A DNA stretch of 53,602 bases from Wuchereria bancrofti. Lineage: Eukaryota > Nematoda > Chromadorea > Rhabditida > Onchocercidae. The notes under the pieces were generated by a model. The model saw nothing but the letters and a program-made list of their open reading frames with translations, made no database searches and was not told the origin of the DNA. Position 1 is the stretch's first letter; every line of letters begins with the position of its first letter. Of the stretch, positions 47,065-53,602 are shown piece by piece. The position numbers and the translations under genes were made by a program. The stretch is taken from NCBI GenBank assembly GCA_005281725.1, contig SSBO01000009.1:10119451-10173052 (forward strand). The letters run 5' to 3'.

Positions 47065-50000
47065 CTATGAATTGAAGCCTTCAAGAATATATTTGAGGCA
47101 AAACTGAAAAAATTTCCTAAATAAATTTTCTGCTTTATCATTGTAACGATCTTGCAATATTTCACTGATCATACATAAAAATGGTTCTTCAAGTAATTGA
47201 AATTCACTACCATCCATACCATTTACCTGTAATAAAATCACAGGTATAAGTAAAAATTCATAATTCAAAAAAAAAAAAAAAGAAGGATTAATAAAATTAA
47301 TTACACTAAAGAATTTTTTTTTTCATTTTGCAAATTTATTTTATTTATTTAGTATGCAAAAAAAAAAAATGTCATTTTAAGAAAACTATTAAAAATAGCA
47401 AATATATTTTTTCGTTGTATAAAATGGAAGCATTTTAAAAAATAGTTAAAAAAGTTTTCCTCTAAAAAAAATTGTAAGATTATTTCAATACATATTTAAA
47501 TGTGTAGCAATTTGTTAAATTTGCAATAATATTTTAAATTAAAAAATTGATAGAGGATAAAAATTTATTATAAACTAAAGTTGTTTTTCTCAATTATCAT
47601 CATGCATATTTGATAAAGGTATTGTTTTGATTATAATTATTGAAAATATAGTTTTGTTATCAATGATTTGATCACAATAATAATTAACAATATTCAAACT
47701 TTCAATTATATCCAAGTTTGTCGTACTCAGCCTTTTTTTCATATTTCAATTACATTTTGAATGTAATTATTAAAGAATATTTTAAATTTAAATTTCCTAA
47801 AAATATTTTAAATGCATTTAAACTGCTATTAATTATATTATAGTATACTATAATTTTACCAAAAATTAAGTATTAATTTTCATCAAAATACATTTTCATG
47901 TATTTACATTTTGATCATTTTATTCAAATTTAAATATTTCATTTCTAAAAAAATGTTCTTTTCAACTTTTTTTGCCATGTTTTTTCGTTTTTTTATGCAA
48001 CATTTTATTTTCTTTACTTTCATATTATTATTTATGTAAATTATGAAATTACAGAAAAAGAAAAAAAGAAAAAAACAAATTTACCTTTGTCCTATGCATT
48101 TTACCGACAGCTGTAAGCCGTGAACAAGCATCCGAGACGTCGCCTGGTTTTTCTTCAACAGTCGTTATTACATCATCAAATACCTATAAAAAAAAAAAAA
48201 AAAAATTAAATTTACCTTTCTCAAATTTTCATTTTTAGCTTTTTTATAGAAAATTTTCTATATCCTAAAATTATATTAGCAAATTTTAACCTTTAAATAA
48301 TTAGCTGCGACTGTTTCGAAACCAGAATCCGCCGTTGCAGCATTCACCGTATTTACATCAATGTTTTTCAGTTTCGGATATTTTTCCTTATTATCCGGAT
48401 TTTGCTGTAAGTATCTGCAAATAAAAATTTTTTTTCCACTATTATTATTATCATTGTTATTATTATTGCTGTTATTATTATTGCTATTATTATTGTTGTT
48501 GTTACTATATTATTATTATTGTTATTATTATTACTATTATTAGTTATTACTATCAATATTATTAGTTATTTTTATTATTGCTATTACCATATTATTGTTG
48601 CTCTTATTTTTCTTCTAAAATGATATTTTAGATATTTGTGCATAATTTTATTAATATTCACAACATTAATACTTCTCCACAATGTTTAGATTTTTTTTTT
48701 TCATACCAATGTATTCTCAGAAATATGCATATTTTAATTATTTAACAAAATCTTTGATTAATTTTCCTTTGAAAAATATTTGAGAAAATATTATTGAAGA
48801 ACGGAAAATTTTTCTTTGAAACCAAATGACATATTTACCAAAAAATGAAAAACAAAGTTTTTCACTTTTTATGCTTGCACTTTTTTTTAAAATCATTTTC
48901 AATCAGAAATAAAAAAATAAAAATAAATTTTTCACTTTAACAGGTTCGCAGGTAAATATCATTGTATTATCGTTCTAAAATTATTTTAATTAGTTCCAAA
49001 TCATTGGCAATATATTTTGAAGTGTTATAACATACTTTACAGTACTTCTAAGAGAGCAAATAATAATACCTCTACTCAAATTGAAATACTAAGATACAGC
49101 TTTTCAATCATTTTGCACAATTTCATTTGGAGTTTAGGATAAAAAAGATGTAAATTACTACTTTTAAGTGAGCAAATAATAATAGCTCTATTTGAATTGA
49201 AATACTAAAATACAGCTTTTCAATCATTTTGCACAATTTTATTTAGAGTCCAGGAAAAGAGATAAATTAGTATTTTACTAAACACAATTGAATTTGACGA
49301 TATGAAAAAGTCCTAAAATAGAAAAACGAATTAGTTTTGATAATTAGAATCCTTAATTTGTTTCGAAAAAAGTGCTATTTGCTCAAAAGGTAACGTATTA
49401 CTAAAAGAACTCAAAAAATAAATAAATGAAAAATTAAACGAATGATTTATTTAATTTAAATTGAAAATAATATCTATGTAGTTTTAATTACTAAGATTAA
49501 TTTATAAAAAATGTTATGATAGTCTTTTGTTATTATAAAAGTAATACAATCAGTTTTAAATAAAAAATTAAGTAAAATATGATAGAACTAAAAGTATTGC
49601 AGAACAATGATAGCAAATCAAAATAGTTATCAGTGATAATATTTCGATACTTTTTTACGTACTAATAATATTTAAAAAAATGATAACACTGATAATATTT
49701 TAAAAATGATAATGTTTCAATAATAACGATAATATTCTGGTAATAATGATAATACTTTCAAAAAATTTAAATATCTTTTTTTTTTTAAAGTGTAAAATTA
49801 TTTTTACAAATCATTAATATTTGCATTTATAACAATTTATCATTTGTTATAAATTATATTTAAAATGCTTATTTAACACTATTTAAATAATTTTGAAACG
49901 ATTACAAATTTTAGTTGAGCAAAATTATCATAAAATTAGTATTCATTTGTTATAATTTTTATAGAAAACATTTTTTATAAAAATAAACTTTTTTCAATTG

Positions 50001-50594
50001 AATTGCAATCTTTTCCTTTTTTTTCGAGCATAATATAGGTTCTAATTAGAAAGTATTGTATGAATAAATCTATTCAAATAAAAGTTAAAAATCTATTCAA
50101 ATAAAGTTAAATTTAAATCTAATACAATTTTGTTTTTTAAATCTCTATAAAAAAAAATATTTTAAAATATATATTAAAACTATTATTATTATCACATATT
50201 CTATCATATATCATAGCATTTATTATTTGCAAAATTTTTTTAACAATTATCAATGATTCAATGTTATTTATTGAAAAAATTAAAATAAAATAAATTTGAT
50301 GAAATAATTTGATAATTTATTATTTCATAAAGTTTTAGCAACAAACTTAGCAATTATCATTTTGGCGCAATCACGATCATTTCGCCTAACAGTTTTCCAA
50401 TAATTCTTCAATGTGAATAATTCCCGAAAATTTGGATATGGTAATCGTGGATCAACTTTTTGCTGTTCACCATTTTGAACTCCTGCTTCATTACCGCCAC
50501 CACCGCCACCACCACCGCCACCACCACCGCCACCGCCACCACCGCCACCGGCTATATTACGCGATTGAGCCGGTACACTACTTCCCGAACCCAT
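47065..50594 (-). CDS. Nematode globin with poly-glycine, myristoylation-type N-terminus
   Basis: Four exons: 50594-50347, 48414-48291, 48183-48085 and 47226-47065, total 633 nt, 210 residues. The globin fold begins at about residue 56 (FRELFTLKNYWKTV, helix A). Proximal F8 histidine is taken as His154 in GKMHRTKV, and helices G-H are EEPFLCMISEIL and FRKFFQFCLKYIL. The E-helix motif FETVAANYLKVFD aligns the usual distal histidine with Val118, so heme ligation would be atypical. The N-terminus MGSGSS fits an N-myristoylation site and is followed by 19 glycines (residues 16-34). An in-frame ATG nine codons upstream (MHNQNIKTF) would remove that site; I prefer the downstream start because of the motif. 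Nematodes carry many divergent neuronal globins, some membrane-bound by acylation, likely sensors or redox proteins rather than oxygen carriers. Ligand and cell type cannot be read here. Confidence 0.88.
48437..48600. repeat. (ATT)n microsatellite in globin intron 1
   Basis: Interrupted TTA/TTG trinucleotide array shortly upstream of globin exon 2. It causes leucine- and asparagine-rich ORFs on both strands that are not genes. Confidence 0.85.
49042..49272. repeat. ~116-bp tandem duplication in globin intron 1
   Basis: Two copies, meeting near 49157, share gagcaaataataat, gaaatacta and acagcttttcaatcattttg. They differ at about a tenth of positions, so they are a real, aged duplication rather than an assembly copy. 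Confidence 0.8.
50493..50549 (-). repeat. GGT/GGC trinucleotide repeat coding 19 glycines
   Basis: Nineteen consecutive glycine codons, all GGT or GGC, in globin exon 1. It is the most GC-rich short segment of the window and is in frame. Confidence 0.9.
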
Positions 50595-51689
50595 AAAAGT
50601 TTTGATATTTTGATTATGCAACCGATAGTTTTAAGCATCAGTCAAATTTTTGACTTTAAAAAATTTTTCCATTCATTTCAAAATTTTTGTTTTTTTTTTC
50701 TTCATCAGTAAAAATTTACAATATTATTATTCAGTTTATGTTAGGAATACAGCAAATAAAATAATTATTAATTTTTAATGCTTCAAATACATATATCGTC
50801 GTCGTATTATAAGCAATAAAATTGGAGTAATATTTTAAAAATGGAATAGTATTAATTGAAATTGTTTAGATAATCAATTATCAGTTAATTAGTTAATTGA
50901 ACAGGAAATGAAAATAAAGCGCAAAATAAGAATAATCGTTCAAATTCTTTCTTTCTTTCTTTTTTCTCTTCGTCTTTTTTTTCTATCGTTCTAAAATAAT
51001 ACAAAATTTAATAGCAGAATGTTTTATATTCAAATTAATAGATGTTTCTTTTGAGTAAAAAAAAAAAACAGTTTGTAAATAAACAATTAGTAAAATTTCC
51101 TCTTTTTTTTTAATAGACAGAAAAAAAAAGTAATATTAATTCTCTATCAATGTCGTTGATTTTTCCCTTCCTTTTTTCAAAATATTCAATTAATTGCTAG
51201 TAGAAAAAAAAATAATTCCAATTCCATTCATTTAGTCAAAATAGTTTCATCGATTATTTAGCAACAATAGCAATAATAGTAATAATAATAATAATAGTAA
51301 TAAATGATTAATTCAATTTAATTAATTAGGAAATAGTAATACAGTAATAATTTAATGAATTAAACAGTAATAAATAGTAATAGATGAGAAATATTTCATT
51401 CGTTTTTGAGAAATTATAAATGAATGAAAAAGAGAGAAGTTTTGGATGTATTGCAAGACTTTTTCTAGCAGGCTGTCATGACAACCATATCGTTTTATTC
51501 TCCTTTTCAATTTCTATCATTTTTAACTTTTTGTCTTCAAAATGCTATTTGCACGAATAATATGTTTAGCAATGATTGATATTAGACAAATAGATTTCTT
51601 CTTTTTCTATTTTTTCATTCATTAAAATGATTAAAAGACAAATCTTATTTGTTAGTCATATTTAACTCTTATTTATTTTCATTTATCTT

Positions 51690-52200
51690 ATTATTATTTA
51701 TATTTATTTATTATTCATTTATTTACTTGCTCATTATTATTATTTGTTATTACTCATTATTGTTAATAATCATAATTATTATTACTATCATTATTTATTT
51801 ATGAACTAATTTATTTGTTAATTTATCATTATTATTTGTTACTGTTATTATTATTATTTATTTATTTATTCACCACTATTGTTTGTTATTATTCATTATT
51901 ATTAATAATCATAATTATTATTATTGTTATTATTATTACTATTATTATTTATTTATGAACTAATTTATTTGTTAATTTATCATTATTATTTGTTACTGTT
52001 ATTGCTATTATTTATTTATTCATTATTATTGTTTGTTATTATTACTATTATTATTGCTATTATTATTTATCCACTATTTTATTTGTTTGTTTATCCTTAT
52101 TATTTGTTACTGTTATTATTACTATTTATTTATTTGTTTGCTCATTAATTATTATTGTTTATTATTATTATTAATTATTATTATTTAATATTATTACCAG
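51690..52200. repeat. Long TTA/TTTA-rich satellite tract
   Basis: About 500 bases of interrupted TTATTA and TTTA with a longer-period unit (atttatgaactaatttatttgttaatttatc) that occurs twice, at about 51795 and 51950. Confidence 0.85.
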
Positions 52201-52847
52201 TATTAATGTGAGTATTAGTACTAACATCAGTATTTGTAATTTTTTTTTGTAATATTTTTAGTATTAGTACTAAAAAATGCATAATTTTGTATGAAATATT
52301 TAGTGCAAAAGTTAAAATAAGTGGTAAAACGAGGAAATAAAATATATAATTTGTTCATTTTAATTACTTTCATATAAACTAATTAAGAGAAAAAATTATT
52401 AACTTTTTTCAAAGAAAGAAGAACAAATCTAATTTAAAGTTAAATCCCTAATTTATTAAATAATCACTTTCTCATATATTTATTGCTAATAATTATAACT
52501 TTATTAATTAATGAGCAAGAAAATTTAAACAAATGTAAAATTTCTTTCCCTTTTTCTTCATCAGAAGGATTTTTATTAAAATTTATAACAAAAAACCAAT
52601 TTACTTAAAAAAAAAGAAAGAAACATAATCTTCATATTTTTCATTTTATCATTTAAAAAATGCATCATTTTTGTCGAAGTTTAAATTAAAACTTCAGGAA
52701 TTTATGAAAAATGCTAAATTATCTTTATTAGTACTTAATATTTGTTCCTTTCCTCGTCCTTTTTTTCTTAATTTCTACGAATGCTTTTTAGCATAGAATT
52801 GTAATTAATGACAAAATAATAATTAAAAATGAAAATGCTCATAATGA

Positions 52848-52945
52848 TGATGATAATAACAGTAATAATAATAATAATAATAATGATAATAATATTTAAT
52901 AAAAGTGATAGCAATGATAATAAATAATAATAATAGTAGTAACAA
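52848..52945. repeat. (AAT)n microsatellite
   Basis: Interrupted AAT/GAT trinucleotide array. It gives a Y- and H-rich minus ORF that is not a gene. Confidence 0.8.
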
Positions 52946-53602
52946 TTTAATTACTAGCAACAAATCAACAAAATTAAAAATATTTTTGTGGAAGAAAATG
53001 AAAAAGCATAGAAGTACACAAAATAATTTCTTCGACAATAAATTCAATTAACTTATTTGAATTATTAATATTGATTTTGTGTCGAATATTTCACGCAAAT
53101 ATATTAGTAGCAAAGAAGGAAAATTTTTTTTTAGATAATTAAAAAATAAAAATAAAAAATTTAATCTAAATTTTGAAGTCAAAAAATTAAATACTTTTCA
53201 AAACTTTGCTCAAAATTCTTATCAATAAAAATTGTAATAATAAATCATTACTTTTCATTATTACTTTTTAATGACTATTTGCAAATGAAATTAACAATTA
53301 TCTAAAACATTAATTGCTTAGTGTGATCATTGTTTATTATCTTAGCTTATCTTATGTATAAAAAGTTTTACTCTTATTTTTTTTTGATTTTCATCCATAA
53401 AAAATTTTCTTATTATTTACAAAAATTTTTTAAAATCAAATAAATAACACTTTTACATTAATCTATAAATTAATACTTCATATTTTTCTGAAATGTTATT
53501 CAAAATTTTTTGAAAATTATAAAAAAAATAAATTGTTTCTTATTTTTCCACAATTTAATCATATCTTTTTTTTTGAATATTTATTACATTGTCATATTCT
53601 TT

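Larger units (their letters stand above)
50595..53602. other. Region upstream of the globin gene
   Basis: No exon was found. It is dominated by ATT-type trinucleotide and TTTA repeats (51690-52200 and 52848-52945). The ORFs at 51924-52148 and 52823-53047 are translations of these repeats. The part just above 50594 should contain the globin promoter. Confidence 0.5.

Noticed and set aside
51924..52148. Leucine/tyrosine-rich ORF resembling membrane helices
   Set aside because: It is a TTA/TTTA repeat translation.

Overview
The window is AT-rich (roughly 80% A+T by eye) nuclear DNA from a metazoan, most likely a nematode. Its genes are cut into many small exons by phase-consistent GT-AG introns with TTTNCAG or ATTTTAG acceptors. 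Three genes have an acceptor-like site just upstream of the ATG, as expected for spliced-leader trans-splicing. The best-recognised proteins (an OSM-9-type TRPV channel, a nematode-type globin) point the same way. Species is not resolved.

All nine protein genes I can support lie on the minus strand. In transcription order they are: a globin with a poly-glycine, possibly myristoylated N-terminus (50594-47065); a long-chain acyl-CoA synthetase with 13 exons (43289-36614); an unrecognised 89-residue protein (33955-33514); a SMIM12-like small membrane protein (33057-32155); three tandem single-pass membrane J-domain proteins (31118-29420, 26283-23682, 22224-20427); the SUMO-activating enzyme subunit uba-2 (18739-14725); and a TRPV channel of the OSM-9 type (10260 to beyond the left edge). 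I built the exon chains by hand. In every complete chain the exon lengths and phases add up to one open frame. The 5' end of the third J-domain gene, the 3' end of that same gene, and the small 89-residue gene are the least certain.

Two places are assembly artefacts rather than biology. An exact 2,141-bp repeat flanks a single N inside the TRPV gene and doubles exons 9-12. An exact 153-bp repeat flanks NN in an intron of the acyl-CoA synthetase gene. In both cases unmerged contig ends explain the sequence.

Non-coding structure of note: a ~400-bp-arm inverted repeat (about 95% identical over its core) filling intron 1 of the acyl-CoA synthetase gene; an 825-bp solo LTR with a 5-bp target duplication; a GC-richer, strand-asymmetric island with a perfect 9-bp inverted repeat near 19.05-19.45 kb; several minisatellites; and many trinucleotide microsatellites that generate spurious ORFs. 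I saw no rRNA, tRNA or CRISPR.

No wholly new system is evident. The J-domain triplet (two members share intron phases, all three share the intron just before the HPD motif), the hairpin-forming intron and the small operon-like pair (89-residue gene plus SMIM12-like) are the most worthwhile leads.
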